Source: Neotabrizicola shimadae
GTDB taxonomy: Bacteria; Pseudomonadota; Alphaproteobacteria; Rhodobacterales; Rhodobacteraceae
DNA: 64,000 nt
Assembly: GCF_019623905.1 (NCBI RefSeq)
Contig: NZ_CP069370.1
Coordinates: 868,001 to 932,000 of the forward strand
Direction: 5' to 3'
Position 1 is the first letter of the stretch. Each line of letters begins with the position of its first letter. The notes below the pieces were generated by a model. That model had not been told where the DNA came from and ran no database searches. It saw only the letters and a program-made list of their open reading frames with translations. The position numbers and the translations under genes are program-made. Of the stretch, positions 1 to 7,858 are shown piece after piece.

Positions 1-527
1 GCCAGCAGCGGCACCGTGCCGCGGCCGGCGCGCTGGTCGCGCGGCTTGGCCTTGTTCCGGTGGAAACAGGGCAGGGCGGTCCGGTGGCGCTTCGCCTGCG
101 CGCAGCACTGGCGGCCGCCATCGCGCAACTCGAATCCGAAGGTCATCCGCGCGCGGCCGTCGCGGCGACGCTGGCCGCGCGCGGCCTGATCGGCGGCCGA
201 GCCGTGCCGCGCAGCCACAAGACCTCGCCGCAGGATCACGAGATCCTCACCCGCTGCGAAGCCGCCCTCGCCAATGCCGGGGCGCGGCTCGTGCAATCCG
301 GCGCGGCGCGGTCTCCCGATGTCGTCGACGCCCTGGCCGTCGCGGCGCGTCTCTATCCGCGCTGGCTCGGCGGCCCCATGCTGCGCGCCGACCGCCGCGG
401 ACTGGACCGTCTTCAGGCCGATCTGCAGAACTGGTCGGCACTCTCGCCGCAGGTCTGGTCGCCCGCCGCGCTGATTGACAGGCTGGTCTCCGAAGGCCGC
501 CGCTTTGCCGATCTCACGACAGCATGA
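1..527 (+). CDS. 3-hydroxyacyl-CoA dehydrogenase-like protein, C-terminal part (runs off left edge)
   Basis: The frame is open from base 3 with no start, so only about the last 174 residues are present. The stretch YPRWLGGPMLRADRRGLD followed by a short helical tail resembles the C-terminal domain of FadJ/FadB-type enoyl-CoA hydratase/3-hydroxyacyl-CoA dehydrogenases, where YP(R/P)WRGGPMxxAD precedes the end. The earlier RLGLVPVETG..GPVALRLRAAL fits the start of a 3HCDH C-terminal repeat. It would act in beta-oxidation in the cytoplasm. The NAD-binding and hydratase domains lie outside the window, so the assignment rests on the tail alone. Its last 14 bases overlap the convergent small membrane protein gene. 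Confidence 0.65.
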   Translation, partial: QQRHRAAAGALVARLGLVPVETGQGGPVALRLRAALAAAIAQLESEGHPRAAVAATLAARGLIGGRAVPRSHKTSPQDHEILTRCEAALANAGARLVQSGAARSPDVVDALAVAARLYPRWLGGPMLRADRRGLDRLQADLQNWSALSPQVWSPAALIDRLVSEGRRFADLTTA

Positions 528-732
528 CGCCCAGGACCACGGCCATCAGCCCAAGCGCAGACACCGCCAGTGCGCCCAGGTTCAGCACCACCACCCGCTG
601 AAGCTTCTGGCGGATCGCCTCGTCCGTCAGGCCCGAGGTCTTGGCGCGCCAGGCCATCCATACGCAGGCCAGAAGCCCCGCCACTCCCAGAAGGGTCAGC
701 GCCGCCCCCCCCCAGATCACCGCATCCAGCAT
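514..732 (-). CDS. Small two-helix membrane protein, function unknown
   Basis: A 72-residue protein starting MLDAVIWGG, with two hydrophobic segments (about residues 3-22 and 47-69) separated by a basic loop containing AKTSGLTDEAIRQKLQR. I chose the ATG at 732 because the longer open frame adds only an Arg-rich extension that would spoil the N-terminal helix. It ends inside the last codons of the convergent dehydrogenase gene. It is probably an inner-membrane protein. No catalytic motif is visible and I do not recognise a named family. Confidence 0.55.
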   Translation of the reverse strand: MLDAVIWGGAALTLLGVAGLLACVWMAWRAKTSGLTDEAIRQKLQRVVVLNLGALAVSALGLMAVVLGVMLS

Positions 733-1207
733 CCGCCGCCCCCGCGCCCGTTCCGTTGGCCCGTCCCTAGCCAACCGGCGGGGCCGAAGGCAAGGGCGGA
801 AGCACTCGCCGGGCCAGGCGCCGCCGCCGCCGTCTCACAAGGACCGTTGCCTCGCGCGGGTCCTCTTTGAGACCTAGTGCAGGGCGAACGCGCCGCCGCG
901 GCAGTTTGCTGCCCCAATCGTTTGATGAAGAACCGCCCTTCAGCCGGCCCGCCAGGCAAAGCCGCAGTGTGGGCGCAGCGCCTCCCCGGGCCGCTGCGCC
1001 GGACCCGGGGAAGCGCGGGCCGAAGTCCCCCAGCACGTGCCGCCGGCGCGCAGGCCCGATCCCGGGCGCACCCGGCCGGTCCATGCGGTCCCCCGCCGGC
1101 GGCTCCGCGCTTCGGCCCCGCGACACGGATATGGCGCGCGCGGCTTGCACTGGCTTGTGAGGCACGGCCAGACTTGCCAGAATCCCTGCCAAACCGGGAG
1201 TTCTCTC
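733..1207. other. 475-bp intergenic region between divergent small membrane protein and AraC gene
   Basis: Several long open frames cross this stretch on both strands, but they have Arg/Pro/Ala-rich translations typical of noncoding high-GC DNA. I see no RNA gene or strong hairpin. It presumably holds the promoters of the two divergent genes. The SD of the AraC gene (CGGGAG) is at its right end. Confidence 0.4.
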
Positions 1208-2224
1208 ATGGAAGATCTGTCGCCCCTCCATGGCGCCGTCTGGGCCAGGCAACTGGCCGAAGAACTGGCACGGCGCGGCGTGGCGGCGGCGCCCCTCATG
1301 TCGCGGGCGGGCCTGGGCCGCGCGGCGATGGCAGGCGACAGCGCACGCGTGCCCTTCAACCGGATGGCGGCCTTCTTCGAGGCGGCCGCCGAGGCAACCG
1401 GCGACGCCTGCCTGGGCCTGCGCTTCGGGCTGACGCGGGATGCGCGCGACGCCGGGCTGATCGGCTATGTCGGCCTGTCTGCGCCCGATCTGCGCGGCGC
1501 GCTGAAGGGGCTGGCGCGGTTCCACCGTGTGTTCTCCGACGCGGTCGAGATCGACATCTCTCGCCTGTCCGAAGGCGAGATGGCCTGGGCCTTCCGCGGC
1601 GATCCGGGTCGGCCGCGGCGGCAGATGCAGGAGTTTTCCGCAGGCAACATCCTTGCCTTCCTGCGCCGGGCAACCGGGCGGCGGCTGGCGCTGCGCGGGG
1701 TGACGCTTCCTCATGCCGCGGGGGCCGAGACCGAAGAGGTGGCGCGACTTCTGGGCTGCCCGGTGGTGCAGGAGGGCGCTTGGGTGCGGCTTTCCCTTGC
1801 GCCCGAGGATATGCACCTTCCTCTGCTGACGGCGGACTTGCGGCTGCTGCCGATCTTGCAGACCCATGCGCAAGAGGTGCTGGCCCGGCTGGCGCCGCGC
1901 CGCGAGAGCCTGGCCGAACGGGTAACGCGCCTTCTGCTGGACGGGCTGTCGCAGGGCGGCGCCCGGCAAGAGGTGGTAGCGGCCGAACTGGGCATGAGCC
2001 CGCGCAGCCTGTCGCGCCGGCTAGCGAGCGAGGGGACGAGCTTTGCCCGGTTGCTGGACGATCTGCGCTGCGATCTGGCGCAGGCGCATCTGGCCGGCGG
2101 CATGGAGGTGACGCAGGTGGCCTTTCTTCTGGGCTATGCCGAACCATCCAGCCTTGCCCACGCCTTCCGGCGCTGGACCGGGAAAAGCCCAAGCGAATGG
2201 CGCCGCGCGGCCGTGCCCGCCTAG
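1208..2224 (+). CDS. AraC family transcriptional regulator (Arabinose_bd-type N-terminus)
   Basis: This 338-residue protein has a C-terminal AraC DNA-binding domain (about residues 235-335). It contains QEVVAAELGMSPRSLSRRLASEG as first helix-turn-helix and MEVTQVAFLLGYAEPSSLAHAFRRWTGKSPSEWR as second. The N-terminal part (FFEAAAEATGDACLGLRFG...GYVGLSAPDLRGALKGLARFH) matches the arabinose-binding-like sensor of the OruR/ArgR-like AraC subgroup (PF12625). The start at 1208 is preceded by GGGAG at suitable spacing, and longer in-frame extensions are low-complexity. The target genes are unknown. Its stop codon shares the bases CTAG with the convergent UPF0303 gene. Confidence 0.9.
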   Translation: MEDLSPLHGAVWARQLAEELARRGVAAAPLMSRAGLGRAAMAGDSARVPFNRMAAFFEAAAEATGDACLGLRFGLTRDARDAGLIGYVGLSAPDLRGALKGLARFHRVFSDAVEIDISRLSEGEMAWAFRGDPGRPRRQMQEFSAGNILAFLRRATGRRLALRGVTLPHAAGAETEEVARLLGCPVVQEGAWVRLSLAPEDMHLPLLTADLRLLPILQTHAQEVLARLAPRRESLAERVTRLLLDGLSQGGARQEVVAAELGMSPRSLSRRLASEGTSFARLLDDLRCDLAQAHLAGGMEVTQVAFLLGYAEPSSLAHAFRRWTGKSPSEWRRAAVPA

Positions 2225-2685
2225 AGCGTATCTGCCAGAGCGCGCAGCGCGCGCACCACCAGCGCGTGATCCTCGGCTTGGGGCAGGCCCGAAACGGTGG
2301 CGACCGCCACCACGCCCACGCCCTTCACTCGCACCGGCACGGCGCCGCCATGATCGGCGCAATCGGCCTCGGCCAGCCCGTGCTTGGTCAGCGTCTCGCC
2401 CTTTTCGCGGTTGCGCGTGCCCACCAGGAACGAGGGTTCCTGAAAGATCAGCGCCGTGGTGGACTTCCGCCGCGCCCAAAGGTCGTTCAGCGGCGCGGCG
2501 CCGGGCAGGGCCGCGTGGAACAACGTTCTGTCCGCCGTACGGATGTCGATGACGATGGGCAGCCGGTCCTTCAACCCGAAGTCGGTCAGGATGCGGCCAA
2601 GCGCCAGCGCCTCGGCCTCGGCAAAACGGGGCAGGGTCAGTGCGGCGGCTTCGGTGGCAAGTTCGGCGCTGGTGGGCGAGGTCAT
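2221..2685 (-). CDS. UPF0303 / heme-degrading-domain family protein
   Basis: A 154-residue cytoplasmic protein containing VIDIRTADRTLFHAALPG, NDLWARRKSTTALIF and GGAVPVRVKGVGVVAVATVSGL. These are hallmarks of the UPF0303 (DUF336-like, HbpS-related) family that automatic pipelines call heme-degrading domain protein. The biochemical function is not firmly established for the family. It starts 15 bp after the stop of the hybrid sensor kinase on the same strand, with AAGGA as SD, so it is likely the third gene of that two-component operon. A globin lies nearby, which makes a haem or redox theme possible but unproven. Confidence 0.85.
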   Translation of the reverse strand: MTSPTSAELATEAAALTLPRFAEAEALALGRILTDFGLKDRLPIVIDIRTADRTLFHAALPGAAPLNDLWARRKSTTALIFQEPSFLVGTRNREKGETLTKHGLAEADCADHGGAVPVRVKGVGVVAVATVSGLPQAEDHALVVRALRALADTL

Positions 2686-2700
2686 GTCGGTCCTTCTGGG

Positions 2701-5700
2701 TCAGCCCAGCACGGCAGCAAGGGCGGTGGTCACGTCATCGGGCAGGAAGGGCTTTTCCAGCACCACGATATCGGAAAGGCCAAGTTCCGCGGTGCGGGCG
2801 GGGCCGGCCACGGTGTCGCCGGTCATCAGCACCACGTGGCCCAGAAGGCCGGGGCGAAGCTCGGTGGCGCGCAGCGCCAGTTCGGCGCCGTCCATGCCGG
2901 GCATCCGCAGATCGGTAAACAAGGCGTCGAAAGGCATGGAGCGCAACAGATCCAGCGCCGTGGCCGAAGTGGCGACGGTTGTGACGGCATGGCCGCGCCC
3001 CTCCAGCATCTCGGCCAGCGAGGCGGCGACATCGGGCTCGTCGTCCACAATCAGGATGCGCCGCGCCTGCCCCAGGGCGGGTGCCTGGGCTCCGGCCGCC
3101 TCTGCCGCCGGTTCGGGCGGCAGAGCGGGTAGGCGGATGTCGAAGCAGGCGCCGGGCAGATCGCCCGTTCCAAGACCGATGGTGCCGCCATGCGTTTCGA
3201 TCACATTGCGCGAGATCGACAGGCCGATGCCGGTGCCGACCTCGACCGCCTTGGTGGTGAAATAGGGGTCGAAGATGCGATGGCGCACGGCGTCCGACAC
3301 GCCGGGGCCGTTGTCTTCGATCCGCACCAGCACTTCGGCCCCCTCGGCGCGGGCGGTGATGCGTAGAAGACGCGGCATCGGGCGGCTGGTCAGCGCCTGC
3401 TGTGCGTTGACAAGAATGTTCGAGAACACCTGCCCCAACAGGTCGCGGTCGGCGCTGACGGCGGGCAGGCCTGCGGGCAGACGGGTTTCCACCTCGACCC
3501 CGGCCGACCGCAGCGAATAGCCCACCACATCCAGCGCGGCATGGATCACATCGGGCAGGTCCAGCCGTTCGCGCTGCGGCGGCTTCTGGCGGGCCATGGC
3601 GAGGAAGCTCTTGACGATGCGCCCGCAGCGTTCCGCCGCCGCGCGGATGCGTTCGGCGCGCTGGCGGGTGGCATCGTCGGGCGCCTTGTCCACCAGCAGC
3701 GTGGATTGCGCCACCGCAATGGCCAGCGGGTTGTTCAGCTCGTGCGCCACACCCGCCAGAAGCGAACCCATGGCCGAGAGCTTTTCAACCTGGTGCAGAC
3801 GTTCGCGGCCCTCCTGCATCTCGCGCTCCAGCCGCTTGGGCTCGGTCAGGTCGCGCAGGTGCGAAACGAAGATGCGCCGACCTTCGGACTGCATCTCGGT
3901 CACCGTCAGCTCCACCGGCAGGCGCGACCCGTCGCGGCGCATGGCTTCCACCTCGATGCGCTTGCCGATCACATGCGGCACGCCGGAAACGAGGTAGCGG
4001 TCCATGCCATGGTTGTGGGCATGGCGCGCCTCGGTCGGCACGATCAGGTCTCCGACCTTCTGCCCGATCGCCTCCGAGGCGGGATAGCCGAACATCGCCT
4101 CGGCCGCCGGATTGAACTCGGTCGTCACGCCCGCGTCGTTCATCACGATGATGCCGTCCAGCGCCGAAACCACAACCGACCGGTAGCGGTCCTCGCGTTC
4201 GGCCAGGGCGGCCAGATTGGCCTCTGCCTCCTGTTCGGCCTCCTTCAGGTCGGTCAGATCGCGGGTGAAGGTCAGGTATCCGGGCTCGGCCTCGCCCGGG
4301 GCGCGGAAGGGCAGGATCGACACCTGCAGGAAGCGCCGCCCCTGGTCCTTGTAGGCGATCCAGCCCTCGAAGCGCCCGATCTGTCCCCTGCGGATCATCG
4401 GCGCGATGCTCTGGTACTGCGCCTCGACCTCGGGCCCCAGCACGTCGCGCACATGGGCGCCGATCACCTCGTCGCGGCTGCGGCCGATGAACTCCAGGAA
4501 TTCGCGGTTGGCATCGCGATAGATCAGCCCGGCGTCCAGATAGACAACGCGCAGCGGCACACCATCGACCATGGCGCGCAGATGCGCGGTCTGGGCGGCG
4601 CGGGCCTCGGCTGCGGCGACGATCCCGTTGGCCAGAGGCCGGAACGGGGCGGGCAGGTCGGCGGGCAGGTCGGCCGGCCGCGTGGCCAACCGCGACAGGG
4701 CGATGGCGGGGGTGACGAACTGGCGGTTGAAGATGGCGGCGACGGCGGCGAACAGCGCGACGATGCCCAGCACCACCAGCGCGAAGGGCTGCAGCCGCCC
4801 CGCCGCCTGGTCGCGCACGCGCGCTTCGGGCAGGGTCATCACCAGATGGAAGGGCGTGCCGGCGATGGGGGCCGAAGACACCAGCATCGCCCCGCGAGAA
4901 ACGAAGGCGCCCCCTGTGTCCGAGATGTCAAGATCGCCCAGCACCTTGGCCGCCGGCACCGGCCCCGCGTCAGACACCGCAGAGCCTTCTGACGTGGCAA
5001 TCAGGTTGCCGGCCTGGTCCACCACCACGACCTGGCCAGGTGCGGCGGGAAAGCTGGCAAGATAATCCCCCACGAAGGCCAGCAGAACATCGGTCCCCAC
5101 CACGCCACGAAAACGGTCGCCGGTCCAGACCGGGGCGGCATGGGTGACCATCAGCCCCGCGCCCCCGGCATCCACATAGACCGGCGTCCAATAGGCGGTC
5201 CGATCCGGGTTCGCGGCGGGTTCGCCCTGGGTGTATAGATCATAGGTAAAATAGCTGGCCAGCGATCCCGCCGGGTTCGCCGGGTCCAGCATCTGGTCGA
5301 ATGTCGCCCAAGGGTAAATCGCAACGAAGTGGCGGCTTTCGGCGAAGAAATAGCTCCATCGCAGATAGGGCCGCGTCGCATGGGTCGCCCGCGCCAGCGC
5401 GAAGATCGACGAGACGGCGGTGATCTCGCGCCGGTCTGCCTCGGTCAGCGAGGCGGGGTCGGCCAGGATCAGGCCACGCGACGCGCCCGGGTCTGCGCTG
5501 CCATCGGGCGGCCAGTCCACCGTGCCGTCCCAGGGCGGCAGTCGCACATCCTCCGCCAGGCGCTGTTCGGCAAAGCTGCGCATCACGGCAATATGCGTGT
5601 CCACCCCGATGGCCAGTTGCTCCAGCCCGGCGCGGCGCACCTGTTCGGCGTCGCGCAGGTCTTGCAGGATATCGTCGCGCGCCACGCCGTATTCGCGCCA

Positions 5701-5799
5701 GGCCAGCATCGCCACCAGCGCCAGCAGGGGCACCAGAGCCGCCAGGCCCAGAAGCGTGCCGCGCCGGCGCAGGCCTGCGGCGGGGTCGGCTTCGCTCAT
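2701..5799 (-). CDS. Hybrid sensor histidine kinase with Cache-type sensor, two PAS domains and C-terminal receiver
   Basis: 1032 residues. A membrane helix (about 15-35), a periplasmic Cache-like sensor (about 40-330) and a second helix (about 338-357) come first. Then follow PAS 1 (about 405-515), PAS 2 (about 540-655), HisKA with phospho-acceptor H686 in GVAHELNNP, and a HATPase domain (N box NILVNAQQAL, DNGPGV, GTGIGLSISRNV). The C-terminal receiver has acidic D919/D920, acceptor D963 (FTDLRMPG) and K1016. No HPt domain is present, so the receiver may modulate the kinase or use an external HPt. Its ATG overlaps the stop of the upstream regulator gene (ATGA), which is the obvious partner. 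The ligand is unknown; Cache domains usually bind small periplasmic molecules. Confidence 0.95.
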   Translation of the reverse strand: MSEADPAAGLRRRGTLLGLAALVPLLALVAMLAWREYGVARDDILQDLRDAEQVRRAGLEQLAIGVDTHIAVMRSFAEQRLAEDVRLPPWDGTVDWPPDGSADPGASRGLILADPASLTEADRREITAVSSIFALARATHATRPYLRWSYFFAESRHFVAIYPWATFDQMLDPANPAGSLASYFTYDLYTQGEPAANPDRTAYWTPVYVDAGGAGLMVTHAAPVWTGDRFRGVVGTDVLLAFVGDYLASFPAAPGQVVVVDQAGNLIATSEGSAVSDAGPVPAAKVLGDLDISDTGGAFVSRGAMLVSSAPIAGTPFHLVMTLPEARVRDQAAGRLQPFALVVLGIVALFAAVAAIFNRQFVTPAIALSRLATRPADLPADLPAPFRPLANGIVAAAEARAAQTAHLRAMVDGVPLRVVYLDAGLIYRDANREFLEFIGRSRDEVIGAHVRDVLGPEVEAQYQSIAPMIRRGQIGRFEGWIAYKDQGRRFLQVSILPFRAPGEAEPGYLTFTRDLTDLKEAEQEAEANLAALAEREDRYRSVVVSALDGIIVMNDAGVTTEFNPAAEAMFGYPASEAIGQKVGDLIVPTEARHAHNHGMDRYLVSGVPHVIGKRIEVEAMRRDGSRLPVELTVTEMQSEGRRIFVSHLRDLTEPKRLEREMQEGRERLHQVEKLSAMGSLLAGVAHELNNPLAIAVAQSTLLVDKAPDDATRQRAERIRAAAERCGRIVKSFLAMARQKPPQRERLDLPDVIHAALDVVGYSLRSAGVEVETRLPAGLPAVSADRDLLGQVFSNILVNAQQALTSRPMPRLLRITARAEGAEVLVRIEDNGPGVSDAVRHRIFDPYFTTKAVEVGTGIGLSISRNVIETHGGTIGLGTGDLPGACFDIRLPALPPEPAAEAAGAQAPALGQARRILIVDDEPDVAASLAEMLEGRGHAVTTVATSATALDLLRSMPFDALFTDLRMPGMDGAELALRATELRPGLLGHVVLMTGDTVAGPARTAELGLSDIVVLEKPFLPDDVTTALAAVLG

Positions 5800-6524
5800 G
5801 CGCTTTCCTCTGTGGACAGGACATAGCCCTCGCCGCGCACCGTGCGGATGAAGCGGGGGCTGTCGGGATCGGGCTCGATCTTGCGGCGCAGCCGCGTGAT
5901 GCGCACGTCGATGCGCCGGTCGCCCTCGGCGCCCGCGCTTTCGTCGCCCAGAAGCTCGGCGATCAGCCCGCGCGACAGGATGCGGTTCGGGCGCGAGGCC
6001 AGGGCCTCCAGCAGGTCGAACTCGGCCGCGGTCAGATCCACCGGCCCCTCGTCACGGTGGGTCAGCCGGCGCGAGGCCGGGTCCAGTGTGAACAGCCCGA
6101 ACCGCACCAGTCGCGCCGGCGGCGCAGCCGGGGCCGGGGCGGCCGTGGCGGGCGCCGCAGCATCCAGCCGGCGGATCAGGCTGCGCACCCGCGCCAGAAG
6201 TTCGCGCAGGTCATAGGGCTTGGAGAGGTAGTCGTCGCCGCCGATTTCCAGCCCGACAATGCGGTCCATGGGCGAGCCCGAGGCCGAAGCGAAGATGATC
6301 CCCGCGCGCCCCTGCCGGCGCAGCCAGCGCGCCAGCGACAACCCGTCCTCGCCCGGCATGGCAATGTCGAGAATCGCCACGTCGATCTGCCGTTCGGCCA
6401 CCAGCGCACGGAAGGCTGCGGCGTTCGGGGCGGTCAGCACGTCATAGCCGTGACCGGCCAGATATTCGGCAACGGCTTCGGCAAGGTGCTCTTCGTCGTC
6501 GGCGATGGCGATGGTGTAGGGCAC
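5796..6524 (-). CDS. OmpR/PhoB-family response regulator
   Basis: 242 residues. The receiver domain (residues 1-115) has the acidic pair in IAIADDEEHL, the acceptor Asp in AILDIAMPGEDG and the conserved Lys in LSKPYDLREL. An Ala/Pro linker is followed by a winged-helix DNA-binding domain ending in RRKIEPDPDSPRFIRTVRGEGYVL. I chose the GTG at 6524 because AAGGAA lies just upstream and the receiver begins immediately; a longer frame exists but adds 15 residues that do not fit. The gene is translationally coupled to the hybrid kinase (4-bp overlap) and divergent from a second response regulator. Confidence 0.93.
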   Translation of the reverse strand: MPYTIAIADDEEHLAEAVAEYLAGHGYDVLTAPNAAAFRALVAERQIDVAILDIAMPGEDGLSLARWLRRQGRAGIIFASASGSPMDRIVGLEIGGDDYLSKPYDLRELLARVRSLIRRLDAAAPATAAPAPAAPPARLVRFGLFTLDPASRRLTHRDEGPVDLTAAEFDLLEALASRPNRILSRGLIAELLGDESAGAEGDRRIDVRITRLRRKIEPDPDSPRFIRTVRGEGYVLSTEESA

Positions 6525-6569
6525 AGCCCGTTCCTTCTTGTCGACAGTGCCCTTCGGGCGGTTATACAC

Positions 6570-7304
6570 ATGGGCCGTTCAGGTGCGTCAAGCGCCCGGT
6601 CGGCCGGGCAGGGGCAGGGCAGGGTGCCAAGAGGGGCAAGGATCATCTTCGTGGATGACGAGCCCGACCTGGCCTCGGCGCTTGCCGAATATTTCGTCGA
6701 TCTCGGGGCACAGGCAGAAATCGCCCGCGACGGGATCGAGCTTCAGGCGCATCTGCGGGCCGGGCCGGCGGATCTGGTGATCCTGGACCTGAACCTGCCG
6801 GGGCAGGGCGGGTTCGACCTTCTGGGCGAAACCGACCTGTTGCAGGGCGCCGGGGTCATCATCCTGACCGGCAATGCCGATGCGCTGGACCGCATCATCG
6901 GGCTGGAAATGGGGGCAGACGATTACGTTCTGAAACCTGTGGACCCGCGCGAACTTGCGGCGCGGGCGCGGGCGGTGCTGTCTCGGCGGCGGGGAAGGTC
7001 CAGCCTTCTGGTGCCCTTCGAGACCACCAGTGCCGACCTTGGCGCGGCGCGGGTGCTGCTGGACGCCGGCCAGACCGAGCCCCTGTCGCCGGGCGAAGTG
7101 GCGCTGATCCGCGCCTTCATCGCCCATCCGCACCGGGTTCTTTCGCGCGACGACCTGATCGCCCTGGCCCCGGCCGAAAGCGCCGAGGCGCTGGACCGGG
7201 CGATCGACAGCCGCGTGGCCCGTCTGCGCAAGAAGCTTCGGACCGACCGGCTGGTCACCGTGCGCGGCCAGGGCTACCGCTACGAGCCGCCCTGGCAGGA
7301 CTGA
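6570..7304 (+). CDS. Second OmpR-family response regulator, divergent from the kinase operon
   Basis: About 244 residues from the ATG at 6570. An alternative GTG at 6624 sits behind a purine-rich SD and begins VPRGARIIFVDDEPD, closer to the receiver start, so the N-terminus is uncertain. The receiver has VDDEPD, acceptor Asp in LVILDLNLPGQGGFD and Lys in YVLKPVDPREL. A C-terminal winged helix ends in SRVARLRKKLRTDRLVTVRGQGYRYEPP. It has no kinase of its own here, so the neighbouring hybrid kinase may serve both regulators. The 3' end is 2 bp from the convergent globin stop. Confidence 0.92.
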   Translation: MGRSGASSARSAGQGQGRVPRGARIIFVDDEPDLASALAEYFVDLGAQAEIARDGIELQAHLRAGPADLVILDLNLPGQGGFDLLGETDLLQGAGVIILTGNADALDRIIGLEMGADDYVLKPVDPRELAARARAVLSRRRGRSSLLVPFETTSADLGAARVLLDAGQTEPLSPGEVALIRAFIAHPHRVLSRDDLIALAPAESAEALDRAIDSRVARLRKKLRTDRLVTVRGQGYRYEPPWQD

Positions 7305-7306
7305 CC

Positions 7307-7732
7307 TTATTCCGCCGCGATGGCGGCGCTGGCCAGCCCTTCGGCCATCATGCCCACCAGCGCGGTATAGGCCGACGTCCAGGCGTCGCGGGCCTCGGGC
7401 GTGAAGCCTTCGCCCAGGGCCACGGCCAGCGTGTCCAGAAGGGCTGCCCCCACCGGCGCGGCCATCTCGGCTGTCACGCCATAGGCGGCGTGGCGCTGGC
7501 CCAGGGCAAAGACCGCCGGTTGCAGCGCCTCGGGCCGGTCCAGCGCGGCCACGGCGAAAGACAGCGTCTTCATCAGCTTGGCGCCCTGGTCCGACAGGTC
7601 GTGGGGGAACAGCGGGCGCAGGCCAGGGTCGATCTCGAACAGCCTGGCATAGAAGGCCGCGGCGAAGGCCGCCTCCATGCCGCGGGTCGCGGCGAACTGG
7701 CGGCGGATCAGGGCGATGGTCTCGGGGGTCAT
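7307..7732 (-). CDS. Single-domain globin (haemoglobin of the flavohaemoglobin/Vitreoscilla type)
   Basis: A 141-residue globin fold without a reductase domain. Visible haem-pocket residues are Y28 (B10), F42 (CD1), Q49 (probable E7, in SDQGAKLMKTL) and the proximal His H81 (F8) in GQRHAAYGV. Tyr B10 with Gln E7 is the usual signature of bacterial globins that bind O2/NO tightly, so NO detoxification or oxygen buffering is the likely role, inferred from the family. The ATG at 7732 was chosen because upstream codons are Pro/Arg-rich and do not extend helix A. It is monocistronic, convergent with the second response regulator. Confidence 0.9.
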   Translation of the reverse strand: MTPETIALIRRQFAATRGMEAAFAAAFYARLFEIDPGLRPLFPHDLSDQGAKLMKTLSFAVAALDRPEALQPAVFALGQRHAAYGVTAEMAAPVGAALLDTLAVALGEGFTPEARDAWTSAYTALVGMMAEGLASAAIAAE

Positions 7733-7818
7733 GTCGGGGATCCTCTGGGGATGGGCGGGGGATGCTGCGCCGCCGCCGTTAAAGGGAAGGCCGCGCCGGG
7801 GCGCGGAAGGCGGGGAAG

Positions 7819-7840
7819 GGGGCCCGCGCCTGCGGGCCCC
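7819..7840 (-). terminator. GC-rich hairpin downstream of the RTX gene
   Basis: A 9-bp perfect stem (GGGGCCCGC with its complement) and 4-base loop begin 19 bp after the RTX stop on the minus strand. No T-run follows, so efficiency as an intrinsic terminator is uncertain. Confidence 0.55.
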
Positions 7841-7858
7841 GTCCATCGTCTGGGAAGG

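Noticed and set aside
877-3132. Very long plus-strand frame through the AraC and UPF0303 genes
   Set aside because: Arg/Gly/Ala-rich translation without motifs. The AraC and UPF0303 frames have recognisable domains and proper ribosome-binding sites.
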